Below, one piece after another: positions 19,086 through 27,593 of a stretch of DNA of 64,000 nt. Under the pieces are notes generated by a model. That model did not search any database and was not told the DNA's origin. It saw nothing but the letters and a program-made list of their open reading frames with translations. Source of the stretch: Rhodococcoides kyotonense (GTDB lineage: Bacteria; Actinomycetota; Actinomycetes; Mycobacteriales; Mycobacteriaceae); the NCBI RefSeq assembly GCF_900188125.1, contig NZ_FZOW01000001.1, positions 277,368-341,367 of the forward strand, in the 5' to 3' direction. Each line of letters opens with the position of its first letter. The stretch's first letter is position 1. Position numbers and translations under genes: made by a program.

Positions 19086-19613
19086 TCACGCTCGCGACGC
19101 GGCTCGGGCACGATGCCGCCGAACCGCGTCGCGATTGGAACATGCGGTGCCGCAATACCGTTGACGGCCCGTGCGGGAGACGTCTGCGAAGACGAGCGAA
19201 CAGCCTTCTGCCGCACAGCGACCGAGACGCGTCATCCCCCTGGTGGTCAGGTGCAGCGCGGTTCCTACGCTGACCAGCGCCCTGATCACCGCTCCGAGTG
19301 GAATGTTCGGATCACGGTAGTGCATGTGCCATCCGTCACCGGCGTGGTTCGTCAAGCGCGGGTACGCCGACGCGCGAGCCAGCATCCCGTTCAGAAGCTG
19401 GGCACGCGACTCGTCGCAATCTGCGTCGACCACGGTTGCCCACTCCTCGAGAAACGCGAGCGCGTCGGCCAGGTCCGCGTCGGTGGGCGTTGTGTCGACG
19501 ACGAGTCCGCCGTCGACACAACGCCTGCCGAGTTCGTCCGCCGACGTCGGAGGTGTGTTGTACAGATCGACACCCAGCTGCACCGCATATGTTCCGTAAG
19601 GGTTGATATGCAT
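19086..19613 (-). CDS. CGNR zinc finger domain protein
   Basis: 175 aa, probable transcription regulator. The N-terminal part (about 1-120) is the DUF1470/ABATE-like domain; the C-terminal CGNR zinc finger shows CAAEGCSLVFADVSRTGRQRYC followed by GTACSNRDAVRRHRAR, giving four spaced cysteines and a basic tail likely to contact DNA. ATG 19613 was chosen; a longer frame upstream overlaps the divergent small gene. Only 26 bases separate the two divergent starts, so their promoters must overlap with each other's coding regions or be leaderless. Confidence 0.82.
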   Translation of the reverse strand: MHINPYGTYAVQLGVDLYNTPPTSADELGRRCVDGGLVVDTTPTDADLADALAFLEEWATVVDADCDESRAQLLNGMLARASAYPRLTNHAGDGWHMHYRDPNIPLGAVIRALVSVGTALHLTTRGMTRLGRCAAEGCSLVFADVSRTGRQRYCGTACSNRDAVRRHRARAASRA

Positions 19614-19639
19614 AAGACCATTACAGCACAGTGGACGAC

Positions 19640-19789
19640 ATGACCACACACGAACATGCATGGACCACCACGAGCCGGCACGACACGAGCGAAGGCCGCG
19701 TCACCTACCAGCACTGCACATGCGGCGCGCAGCAGATCCTCGCCAGCCACTTCCCCGAGCGCGGCCGACTCGCGGTGATCGCGCCCTGA
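19640..19789 (+). CDS. Small 49-aa protein with CxC and histidines
   Basis: Open frame from ATG 19640 to TGA 19787-19789. The peptide starts MTTHEHAWTTTSRHDTSEG and continues with VTYQHCTCGAQQILASHF, then ends in a basic-hydrophobic tail. HCTCG with nearby His residues suggests a half zinc-binding knuckle. It fills the space between the divergent CGNR gene and the convergent lipoprotein gene (stop 3 bases away). Reality is supported by compact fit, GC-rich third positions and a protein-like composition; function unknown. Confidence 0.6.
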   Translation: MTTHEHAWTTTSRHDTSEGRVTYQHCTCGAQQILASHFPERGRLAVIAP

Positions 19790-19792
19790 CCT

Positions 19793-20782
19793 CTAGCCTC
19801 GAAGCCGCTCGGCGAGTAGAGGAACCACCGCATCCAGTGCGTACTCGGTCGACAGAATCGAGTTGGTCGAGTAGGACTTGGCGACGACCGGATCCTCGAA
19901 GACGATCGAACGACCGTCCTGCACGGCGGGAATGTTCTGGAACAGCGGGTTGCCGGTGACGTCGGACGCCGACGTCTGGATCGGGAAGATCACGACAAGG
20001 TCGGCCTCGAGCAGACTCAGTTCCTCGTCCGAGATCGGGACCGAGAAGCCCTTCGGCGGGAGCGCGTCGATCGTCGGGTTCGAGACGAAGCCGAGTTTCT
20101 TCATGAACAGCAAGCGGCTGTTGTCGGCAATGTATGCACCGTAGCCGCTTCCGCTGAACGCGCCGACGGTGATCGTCTTGCCTTCGAACTCCGGATTCTC
20201 GGCCGCTGCGGCAGCGAAGTCGGCGTCGATACCGTCGAGCAGTTCGGCGCCCTTCGCGGACTCGCCGAGTGCAGCCGATACCATCGTCACCTGCTGCTCG
20301 AGCGAAGTCAGGTAGTTGTCGGCTCCCTCGGGCAGCGCGATCGTCGGTGCGATCTGCGACAACCGGTCGTATCGATCCTGATCTCCCGAGCTCTTCGTAT
20401 CGAGGATGACATCGGGTTCCAGTGCGGCGACGGCCTCGTAGGACGGCTCCTGAGTCCCGATGATCTCGGGCGACGTCTGGTACAGCCCTTCCGCCCACGG
20501 CCCGACGCCGTCACCGCCGAAGGCAAGCCAATCGCTCGCGCCGACGGGTTGCACACCGAGCGCGAGAGCCGTTTCGGCGTCGGCCCATCCCAGCGCAACG
20601 ACCCGCTGAGGCTTGGAGTCGACGGTGACATCGCCGAACTTGGTGTCGATCGTCACCGGGAATGCACCCTCCGACGATTCCGTGGTCGGGTCGGGTGTGT
20701 CACCCGCGTCCGACGAGCACGAGACCAGCGCGCCGACGGCGAGCACCGCGGCGGCGAGGGAGGACAAGGACGATGTTCGCAT
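19793..20782 (-). CDS. Iron-siderophore ABC transporter substrate-binding lipoprotein (FecB/FepB type)
   Basis: Periplasmic-type binding protein anchored as a lipoprotein, 329 aa. A signal peptide (SLSSLAAAVLAVGALVSC) ends in lipobox LVSC near residue 22. The mature part has the two-lobed helical-backbone features of the TroA/FecB group: QRVVALGWADAETALALGVQPVG, EAVAALEPDVILDT, and LFQNIPAVQDGRSIVFEDP. GTG 20794 is an alternative start. No permease or ATPase lies beside it, and no IdeR-like box was seen upstream, so it probably works with a transporter encoded elsewhere. Ligand inferred from family only. Confidence 0.87.
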   Translation of the reverse strand: MRTSSLSSLAAAVLAVGALVSCSSDAGDTPDPTTESSEGAFPVTIDTKFGDVTVDSKPQRVVALGWADAETALALGVQPVGASDWLAFGGDGVGPWAEGLYQTSPEIIGTQEPSYEAVAALEPDVILDTKSSGDQDRYDRLSQIAPTIALPEGADNYLTSLEQQVTMVSAALGESAKGAELLDGIDADFAAAAAENPEFEGKTITVGAFSGSGYGAYIADNSRLLFMKKLGFVSNPTIDALPPKGFSVPISDEELSLLEADLVVIFPIQTSASDVTGNPLFQNIPAVQDGRSIVFEDPVVAKSYSTNSILSTEYALDAVVPLLAERLRG

Positions 20783-20842
20783 TCTGGACAGCACCCGGTC
20801 ACGCTACTGCACGCCGTCGGCGCTCGGGGCGGTGCCGTTTCG

Positions 20843-22108
20843 TCAGCGCACGAACAGTCCGATGCATTCGACGTGGTGGCTGAGTGGGAAGGCATCGAAC
20901 GCACGGACCTCCGCGAATTCGAAGCCCGCGGCACGATACAACGCCGTGTCACGGGCGAACGATGCTGGATCACAACCGATGTGGACGACACGACGAGCGT
21001 CGGTCGCCTCGATCGCGGATACGACCTCCTTGTCCGCGCCGGAACGCGGCGGATCGAGCACCACCACGGATGGAGACGGAAGAGTCGCGATCACACGCTC
21101 GACTCGGCCGGGAACGAATTCGACCTGCGCCGAGTCCTCGAGCGCCGCCGCACCGTCGGACGCGGCACGTCGCGAGAACTCGACGCTCACGACCCGGCCC
21201 GACGACCCGACACCGCCGGCCACGCTCGCCGCGAACACGCCCACTCCCCCGTAGAGATCCCACGCGACGGCCCCTGGCTCGACGTCGGACCACTCCGCGA
21301 CCACGTCGCTGTACCGCTGCGCCGCATGCCGATGGGCCTGCCAGAAGCCGGTCGCGTCGAGTTCCCATTGCCGTTCCGACACGTATTCGTGCGGGCGCCC
21401 AGTGCCGTCGACGATCTTCTCCGGGCGGGGCCGTGATGCAGCTGCTCGACGCGCCGCAGCCCCGCGACGTCCGGGCGAGCGACGACCGGTCCGCGACACC
21501 GCTGCGGGTGCGATCTCGACGACGTGGCGCACGTCGTCGCCGTCGACGGCGACTGCGAGTTCGCTTCCCGGACGCCACCGTTCGGCGTCGAGGCCGGTGA
21601 AGGCACCTGGAATCACCTGCGGGCAGCTCAGGTCGGTGACGAGCGTCGAACTGCGGAATCGGTGGAATCCGGCCCGGCCTGCCCCGTCGACCCCCAGCCG
21701 TACGCGGGTGCGCCAGCCGGTTCCGTCGTCGTTACCGGGCAGCGCTTCGACGGTGATGTCGCGTTCGACACCGGCGATGCGTCGCAGTTGCTCGGCGACG
21801 ACCGATGCCTTCATCGCGCGTCCGGCGGCGACGGTCGCGTGCGAGTAGTCGCAGCATCCCGATCCGCCCGGGCCGGAGATCGGGCAGACCTGCGGGATCC
21901 GGTCGGCCGATGCCGAGACGATCTCGACCGCGTCGGCGCGGCAGAACGATCCACCGCGATCCTCGGTGACCTTCGCGCGCACGACTTCTCCGGGAAGACC
22001 GTGCCGCACGAACATGACGCGGCCGTCGTGTCGGGCGACGCAGAAGCCACCGTGACCGGGCGGTCCCAGAGTGACCTCGACAGTGCGGCCGAACCAGTTC
22101 TCCGTCAT
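20843..22108 (-). CDS. Class I SAM-dependent RNA m5U methyltransferase, TrmA/RlmD family
   Basis: 421 aa. An N-terminal TRAM domain (about 1-60) is followed by an iron-sulfur-type cysteine region (QVCPISGPGGSGCCDYSH, about 80-97). The Rossmann methyltransferase core has DLYGGVGVFAASVA, VLDPPRSGADK and the catalytic cysteine in HIGCDPASFARD. Targets are uridines in tRNA or 23S rRNA; which one cannot be decided from sequence. It starts 14 bases after the APC permease stop, with a CAGGACAGGA ribosome site, so the pair is probably an operon, as in mycobacteria. Confidence 0.88.
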   Translation of the reverse strand: MTENWFGRTVEVTLGPPGHGGFCVARHDGRVMFVRHGLPGEVVRAKVTEDRGGSFCRADAVEIVSASADRIPQVCPISGPGGSGCCDYSHATVAAGRAMKASVVAEQLRRIAGVERDITVEALPGNDDGTGWRTRVRLGVDGAGRAGFHRFRSSTLVTDLSCPQVIPGAFTGLDAERWRPGSELAVAVDGDDVRHVVEIAPAAVSRTGRRSPGRRGAAARRAAASRPRPEKIVDGTGRPHEYVSERQWELDATGFWQAHRHAAQRYSDVVAEWSDVEPGAVAWDLYGGVGVFAASVAGGVGSSGRVVSVEFSRRAASDGAAALEDSAQVEFVPGRVERVIATLPSPSVVVLDPPRSGADKEVVSAIEATDARRVVHIGCDPASFARDTALYRAAGFEFAEVRAFDAFPLSHHVECIGLFVR

Positions 22109-22122
22109 CGAATCCTGTCCTG

Positions 22123-24120
22123 TCACGGCGTGTTCGGGGGTTCGTAACCGCGGCGGGACGCACCCGGCGCGTTCTCGACCGACTCCCGTTTCGCCTTCTC
22201 CGACGAATGCAGCTGCCACGGCACGCTCGTGACCATGACTCCCGGCTGGAACAGCAGCCGGCTCTTGAGCCTCAGCGCACTCTGGTTGTGCAGGATCTGC
22301 TCCCACCAGTGCCCGACGACGTACTCCGGAATGAACACGGTCACGACGTCGCGGGGCGAATCGCGTCGGACACGCTTGACGTAGTCGAGAACAGGCTTGG
22401 TGATCTCGCGATACGGGGACTCGACGACCTTCAGCGGAACGGTGACATCGCTGTCCTCCCATTCCCTGACCAGAGTGCGTGTGTCGGCTTCGTCGACGTT
22501 GACCGTGACGGCCTCCAGCGTGTCCGGCCGAGTAGCCCGCGCGTACGCCAACGCCCGCAGCGTCGGCATGTGCAGCTTGCTCACCAGCACGATCGAGTGC
22601 GTACGGCTTGGGAGCACCCCGTCCCACTCCTCGTTCTCGAGCTCACGGGCGACGGTGTCGTAGTGCCGGCGGATCATCCGCATCAGCACGAAGATCGCGA
22701 TCATGGCGACGATGGCGATCCACGCGCCTGCTGCGAACTTCGTGATAAGGACGATCACCAACACTGCACCCGTCATCGCGAGACCGACGCTGTTGACGAT
22801 CCGCGAGCGGTACATGTGCCGTCGGGAATCCGGGTCCTGCTCGGTACGGAGCAACCGTGTCCAATGTCGGATCATGCCGGTCTGGCTCAGTGTGAACGAG
22901 ACGAACACTCCGACGATGTACAGCTGGATCAGCTTGGTCACCTCGGCGCCGAACACGACGACGAACGCGATCGCGGCACCGGACAGGAACAGGATTCCGT
23001 TGCTGAACGCGAGACGGTCGCCTCGGGTGTGAAGTTGGCGGGGCAGGTAGCGGTCCTGCGCGAGCACCGAACCGAGGACCGGAAAGCCGTTGAACGCGGT
23101 ATTGGCGGCGAGCACGAGGATCAATGCCGTGACGATGGTGATGAAGAAGAATCCGATCGGGAAGCCTTGGAAGACCGTCTCGGCGAGCTGTGCGATGAGC
23201 GTCTTCTGGTGGTAATCCGCCGGCGCCCCGATCAGCTGCTCTCGCGGGTCGAGCGCGTACTTGATGCCGATCTTCTGGGCAAGCACGATGATGCCCATCA
23301 GCAGGGTGATGCCGATGACGCCGAGCAGGAGCAGCGTCGTCGCCGCGTTGCGCGACTTCGGCTTCCGGAATGCGGGGACACCGTTGCTGATCGCTTCGAC
23401 TCCGGTGAGCGCAGCGCATCCCGACGAGAACGCGCGGGCGATCAGGAACGCGAACGCGATGCCGTACAGATGGGAGTCCTCGGCCTTCAGCTCGAACCCT
23501 GCCGACTCCGCGTGCAGGTCTTCACCGAACACGTAGACCCGGATCAGGCCCCACGCCAACATCAGGACCATCCCGATCATGAAGGCGTAGGTCGGAATCG
23601 CGAACGCGGCACCGGACTCACGAATGCCGCGCAAGTTGATCGCGGTGATGAGCACGATCGCGACGACGGCGAACAGAACCTTGTGCTGGGCGACGAACGG
23701 AACAGCGGAACCGATGTTCGACGCGGCCGCCGAGATCGAGACGGCCACGGTCAGGACGTAGTCGACGAGCAGCGCACTTCCCACCGTCAGGCCTGCGGTC
23801 GGACCGAGGTTCGTGGTGGCGACCTCGTAGTCGCCGCCGCCCGACGGGTAGGCGTGGACGTTCTGTCGATAGCTGGCGACCACGACGGCCATCACGACAC
23901 AGACGGCGAGGCCGATCCACGGAGTGAACGCGTATGCCGAGATACCCGCGACGGACAGAACGAGGAATATCTCCTCGGGTGCATAGGCGACGGACGACAT
24001 GGCGTCCGAGGCGAACACGGGTAGAGCGATGCGCTTCGGGAGCAGAGTGTGGCCGAGCTTGTCGCTGCGGAACGGCCTGCCGAGCACTAGCCGCTTGGCG
24101 GCTGTCGAAAGCTTGGGCAC
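22123..24120 (-). CDS. APC-superfamily permease, KimA/YdaO-like (probable potassium importer)
   Basis: 665 aa with about 12 membrane helices in residues 25-470 and a cytoplasmic C-terminal domain of about 180 residues. The N-terminal block ALPVFASDAMSSVAYAPEE is the hallmark of the KimA/YdaO group, whose B. subtilis member is a high-affinity proton-coupled potassium importer regulated by c-di-AMP. General annotation as amino acid permease is common for these proteins. The divergent neighbours are two TrkA/RCK proteins, supporting a potassium role (inference). Followed by the RNA methyltransferase gene. Confidence 0.82.
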   Translation of the reverse strand: MPKLSTAAKRLVLGRPFRSDKLGHTLLPKRIALPVFASDAMSSVAYAPEEIFLVLSVAGISAYAFTPWIGLAVCVVMAVVVASYRQNVHAYPSGGGDYEVATTNLGPTAGLTVGSALLVDYVLTVAVSISAAASNIGSAVPFVAQHKVLFAVVAIVLITAINLRGIRESGAAFAIPTYAFMIGMVLMLAWGLIRVYVFGEDLHAESAGFELKAEDSHLYGIAFAFLIARAFSSGCAALTGVEAISNGVPAFRKPKSRNAATTLLLLGVIGITLLMGIIVLAQKIGIKYALDPREQLIGAPADYHQKTLIAQLAETVFQGFPIGFFFITIVTALILVLAANTAFNGFPVLGSVLAQDRYLPRQLHTRGDRLAFSNGILFLSGAAIAFVVVFGAEVTKLIQLYIVGVFVSFTLSQTGMIRHWTRLLRTEQDPDSRRHMYRSRIVNSVGLAMTGAVLVIVLITKFAAGAWIAIVAMIAIFVLMRMIRRHYDTVARELENEEWDGVLPSRTHSIVLVSKLHMPTLRALAYARATRPDTLEAVTVNVDEADTRTLVREWEDSDVTVPLKVVESPYREITKPVLDYVKRVRRDSPRDVVTVFIPEYVVGHWWEQILHNQSALRLKSRLLFQPGVMVTSVPWQLHSSEKAKRESVENAPGASRRGYEPPNTP

Positions 24121-24285
24121 GGTGAGAGCCTAGGCGCACTCGTCGCCGATGCGGTCATCAGGAGCGTGGAAACGATCGACTCGGGACACCTCCGCTCGAT
24201 TCAGCTCACGCGGACCGATACGTTGGTGCTGGCCGGTGGAGACTTCTCGATCCGGCGACGAACTGATCCGAGGGGAGCTACAGCG

Positions 24286-24951
24286 GTGTACGTAGTGGTG
24301 ATGGGGTGTGGCCGCGTCGGCGCATCGCTGGCCGGCGCACTCCAGCGGATCGGCCACGACGTGGCGATCATCGACCGCGACGAGAACGCGTTCCTGCGAT
24401 TGGATCCGACGTTCGACGGCCTGCGCATCGTGGGTATGGGGTTCGACCGTGACGTTCTCGTGAAAGCAGGCATCGAGAGGGCGGAGGCCTTCGCGGCCGT
24501 CTCGTCGGGCGATAACTCGAACATCATCGCCGCGCGCGTCGCGCGGGAGACGTTCGGCGTCGACAAGGTCGTCGCCCGGATCTACGACGCCAAGCGCGCC
24601 GCGGTCTACGAGCGGCTGGGAATCCCGACGGTCGCGACGGTCCCGTGGGCGACCGACCGGTTCCTGCACAACCTGTTGCGGGACGATCCGACCACGAAGT
24701 GGCGTGACCCGTCCGGCAGTGTCGCAGTGGTCCTGCTCGAGATCAACGACGGCTGGGTCGGGAAGAAGCTGACGCTGCTCGAGGAGTCGACGCGATCCCG
24801 AGTCGCGTTCATCATCAGATTCGGCACCGGGTTGCTCCCCGACAAGAAGACGGTCATCCAGGCCGACGACGAGATCTACGTCGCTGCGGTGTCCGGAACG
24901 GTGGCCGAGGCCATCGCACTGGCGAGCAACCCTCCCCCGTCCGACGACTAG
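24286..24951 (+). CDS. ceoB: TrkA-family RCK protein, first of pair (CeoB-like)
   Basis: 221-aa regulator of potassium transport: RCK_N Rossmann domain (YVVVMGCGRVGASLAGAL, about 1-18; DVAIIDRDENAF follows) and RCK_C domain from about 135 to the end (GWVGKKLTLLE, DDEIYVAAVSG). GTG 24286 is set by a strong AGGGGAG ribosome site 8 bases upstream; the frame extends further but that part is unconserved. Such proteins bind NAD(H) or ATP and gate Trk or other potassium transporters. It precedes a second TrkA gene by 31 bases. Confidence 0.88.
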   Translation: MYVVVMGCGRVGASLAGALQRIGHDVAIIDRDENAFLRLDPTFDGLRIVGMGFDRDVLVKAGIERAEAFAAVSSGDNSNIIAARVARETFGVDKVVARIYDAKRAAVYERLGIPTVATVPWATDRFLHNLLRDDPTTKWRDPSGSVAVVLLEINDGWVGKKLTLLEESTRSRVAFIIRFGTGLLPDKKTVIQADDEIYVAAVSGTVAEAIALASNPPPSDD

Positions 24952-24982
24952 TCACATCCGCCCCTGAAACGAACGGGAAACC

Positions 24983-25642
24983 ATGAGAGTCGCAATCGCC
25001 GGCGCCGGCGCCGTCGGCAGATCCATTGCCCGCGAGCTGATTCGCAGCGACCACACGGTCATGCTCCTCGAACGCAAGCTCGACCATCTCGACCCGGACG
25101 CCATCCCCGACGCGGAGTGGGTCCTCGCCGACGCATGCGAGCTCCGACTGCTCGAGGAGTCGTCACTCGAGACGTACGACGTGGTGATCGCCGCGACGGG
25201 TGACGACAAGGCCAACCTCGTTCTGAGCCTGTTGGCCAAGACCGAGTTCGGTGTGAATCGCGTGGTGGCCCGCGTCAACGACCCACGGAACGAGTGGTTG
25301 TTCGATGCGTCCTGGGGCGTCGACGTCGCCGTGTCCACACCGCGAATGCTGGCTTCACTCGTCGAGGAAGCCGTCTCCGTCGGTGATCTGGTGCACCTGA
25401 TGACATTCCGGAAGGGACAGGCGAACCTCGTCGAGGTGACGCTGCCCGAGAACACCCCACTCGCAGGCAAGCCGGTCAAGAAGCTGTCCCTTCCGCGAGA
25501 CGCTGCGCTCGTGACGATCCTGCGTGGTGGACGAGTGATCGTTCCCCAGCAGGACGACCCGCTCGAAGGCGGCGACGAACTGCTGTTCGTCGCGTCGGTC
25601 GAAGTCGAAGGCGAACTGCGCGCCGCCGTCGGTCTGGTCTAG
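24983..25642 (+). CDS. ceoC: TrkA-family RCK protein, second of pair (CeoC-like)
   Basis: 219 aa, same two-domain plan as its neighbour: nucleotide-binding AIAGAGAVGRSIARELI (about residues 4-20) with acidic strand-2 end LLERKLDHLD, and RCK_C in the last 80 residues (NTPLAGKPVKKLSLPRD, GGDELLFVASVE). The two are distinct in sequence, so a hetero-oligomeric ring is plausible. The 3' end overlaps the convergent DUF3159 gene by four bases. Confidence 0.88.
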   Translation: MRVAIAGAGAVGRSIARELIRSDHTVMLLERKLDHLDPDAIPDAEWVLADACELRLLEESSLETYDVVIAATGDDKANLVLSLLAKTEFGVNRVVARVNDPRNEWLFDASWGVDVAVSTPRMLASLVEEAVSVGDLVHLMTFRKGQANLVEVTLPENTPLAGKPVKKLSLPRDAALVTILRGGRVIVPQQDDPLEGGDELLFVASVEVEGELRAAVGLV

Positions 25643-26325
25643 GCGTTCAAGGCTCGGTCTGCCCGTCGCACGGCCCAGAACGTGACGAGGAGCGCGACGC
25701 CGGTCAGAGGCCAGCCCATCGCGATACGTGCGATCGCAAGCCATCCGGTGTGATCGGAATCGTAGAGCTGCGACTGAACCACGTAACGAGCAGCGAAGAC
25801 GAGTGCCCAGGCGAACGTCGCGATGTCGTACGCGTACACCGAGCGGCGGTTGGTCCGCCAGGTCGTACCGGTGCCGTTCAGATATCCCCAGGCGACGCCG
25901 ACGAGCGGCCACCGCGCGACGATCGAGAGCACGAACACGGCCCCGTACAACAGGCTCGTGTAGATGCCGAACAGGAAGTATCCCTTGGCATCTCCGGTTC
26001 GGTAAGCGATGAAGGCGCAGATGCCGACGCCGAAGAATCCCGAGATCGCCGGTTGGATCGGGGTGCGCTTGACCAATCGCCAGATCATCACGCCGAGCGC
26101 GACGGCCAGTGCCGTCCAGATCGCAGCCGTCAGGCTGTCGAAAATACTGTTCACCGGCACGAAGACGATGACCGGCAGCGTCGACGACACGAGGCCCGAC
26201 AGGCCGCCCATCTGTTCCAGAACGGTTTCTTTTCTGGGGGCGGGCACAGTCTTCTCGGTCTCCGGCGCGTTCTCCGCATCCGGTACCGTTCGTGCTTCCG
26301 GGGCTCTGCCGTCGCTGTCAGTCAC
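25639..26325 (-). CDS. DUF3159 family membrane protein
   Basis: 228-aa actinobacterial integral membrane protein of unknown function. The first 40 residues are charged and Pro/Glu-rich; about six hydrophobic segments follow from residue 45 (STLPVIVFVPVN) to the end. Family assigned from pattern and synteny (it follows ceoC and precedes an OB-fold gene in mycobacteria). The OB-fold gene lies 27 bases upstream on the same strand, so the two are probably one transcript. Confidence 0.8.
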   Translation of the reverse strand: MTDSDGRAPEARTVPDAENAPETEKTVPAPRKETVLEQMGGLSGLVSSTLPVIVFVPVNSIFDSLTAAIWTALAVALGVMIWRLVKRTPIQPAISGFFGVGICAFIAYRTGDAKGYFLFGIYTSLLYGAVFVLSIVARWPLVGVAWGYLNGTGTTWRTNRRSVYAYDIATFAWALVFAARYVVQSQLYDSDHTGWLAIARIAMGWPLTGVALLVTFWAVRRADRALNA

Positions 26326-26352
26326 GACATCGAGGGTGCCATACGCGAGAAC

Positions 26353-26730
26353 TCAGGATTCGTCGCGGAGTTCGTAGTAGGGGTTGTAGACGATCTTACG
26401 GCCGTCGCGTACTCCGACGCGGCCCTTGATCATCACTGTCTTGCCGGGCTCGATACCGGCGATCTTGCGGCGGCCGATCCACACCAGCGTGACCGGGTCG
26501 GTGCCGTCGAAGAACTCGGCCTCGATGTTGGCGTTGGCTGCCTTCGAACACGTCTCCACGCTGCGAAGTCGCCCGAGCATGGTGACTTCCTCGCCGCGAG
26601 AACAGTCACATGCGCGGCGCGCTCCCGACGCTTCCGACGTCTCTGCCATTTCTTCGGCGTCGAGTTGATCGACGTCCTCGGTCAGCTTCCGCGTGAGTCG
26701 GCGGAAATATCCTGCGGCAGCGGGTGCCAT
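26353..26730 (-). CDS. OB-fold nucleic acid-binding domain protein
   Basis: 125 aa from ATG 26730, fixed by AGGAG 7 bases upstream. The C-terminal 80 residues form an OB-fold of the tRNA_anti type (VTMLGRLRSVETCSKAANANIEAEFFDGTD, VWIGRRKIAGIEPGKTVMIKGRVG), expected to bind single-stranded nucleic acid. A CDC cysteine pair precedes the fold. Cellular role unknown. Divergent from the alpha/beta hydrolase gene. Confidence 0.8.
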   Translation of the reverse strand: MAPAAAGYFRRLTRKLTEDVDQLDAEEMAETSEASGARRACDCSRGEEVTMLGRLRSVETCSKAANANIEAEFFDGTDPVTLVWIGRRKIAGIEPGKTVMIKGRVGVRDGRKIVYNPYYELRDES

Positions 26731-26871
26731 GGTGCGCTCCTGGAGCATCTGCGACCGGTGCCCGGTCGCGTTGTAGGCCTGTACAACGGCCACTGTAGAC
26801 CCGCGGGGCTCGCGGGGCCAACCTGCCGGTGCCGCACCGGCGACTTGCTCCGAGCGGGCACAATCGGCGGA

Positions 26872-27591
26872 ATGAAATGGGCCACACATGCCGTCGTTCT
26901 TCCCGGTACCGGCTCGGACGCGCACTTCGCGCACGACGCCTTCGCGTCCGCTCTGACCAGTGTCGGAACGACCACGCTTGCAGTCGATCCCGACCCGCGT
27001 CGCGTCGTCGCGAGCTACGAGGACGCGCTCGACGACGCGGTCCGCTCACACGGTCCGATCCTCGTCGGCGGCATCTCGATCGGCGCTGCCGTCGCGGTGT
27101 CGTGGGCGCGTGAACACCCGGGCGCAGTCGTCGGAGTGCTCGCGGCTCTGCCGCCGTGGCTCGGCGAACCCGCCGACGCACCGGCTGCACTCAGCGCTCG
27201 ATATACGTCCGCCAGATTGCACGAGCTCGGACTCGCCGAAGTGACCGCAGGCATGACAGCGTCCTCACCTACGTGGTTGTCCGACACGTTGACGCGTTCG
27301 TGGGCGTCGCAGTGGCCCGATCTCCCGAGTGCGCTCGACGAGGCAGCGAACTACGTCGCCCCCACGATCGACGAGCTTCGGCGAACTGCAGCACCGACCG
27401 CGATCGTCGCAGCGGTCGACGACCCGGTGCACCCGGTCGACGTCGGCCGTACGTGGCACGCGGAGTTGCAGAAGTCGGCGTTGACGACGGTCACTCTCGA
27501 CGAGATCGGCAGTGACCCAGGTGTTCTCGGACGTCGAACGGTCCACGCTCTGGCATCGCTGCTCCAGAATCGAGCGGACCGTCCCGACTAG
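26872..27591 (+). CDS. Alpha/beta hydrolase
   Basis: 239-aa hydrolase-fold protein. Nucleophile serine in GGISIGAAVAVSW (Ser near residue 69), with the oxyanion region VVLPGTGSDAHF near the N-terminus and a candidate acid at VAAVDDPVHPVDVG near 185. No obvious catalytic His in the usual place, so activity is not assured. ATG 26872 is preceded by GGCGGA. Convergent with DUF3710, two bases apart. Substrate unknown. Confidence 0.78.
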   Translation: MKWATHAVVLPGTGSDAHFAHDAFASALTSVGTTTLAVDPDPRRVVASYEDALDDAVRSHGPILVGGISIGAAVAVSWAREHPGAVVGVLAALPPWLGEPADAPAALSARYTSARLHELGLAEVTAGMTASSPTWLSDTLTRSWASQWPDLPSALDEAANYVAPTIDELRRTAAPTAIVAAVDDPVHPVDVGRTWHAELQKSALTTVTLDEIGSDPGVLGRRTVHALASLLQNRADRPD

Positions 27592-27593
27592 CG

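Noticed and set aside
20783-20842. IdeR box upstream of the iron-siderophore binding protein
   Set aside because: No TTAGGNNAGNCTAACCTAA-like sequence found; ligand assignment therefore rests on family only.
24121-24285. c-di-AMP (ydaO) riboswitch before the KimA-like gene
   Set aside because: The intergenic space to the divergent trkA gene is short, and no matching conserved elements were seen.
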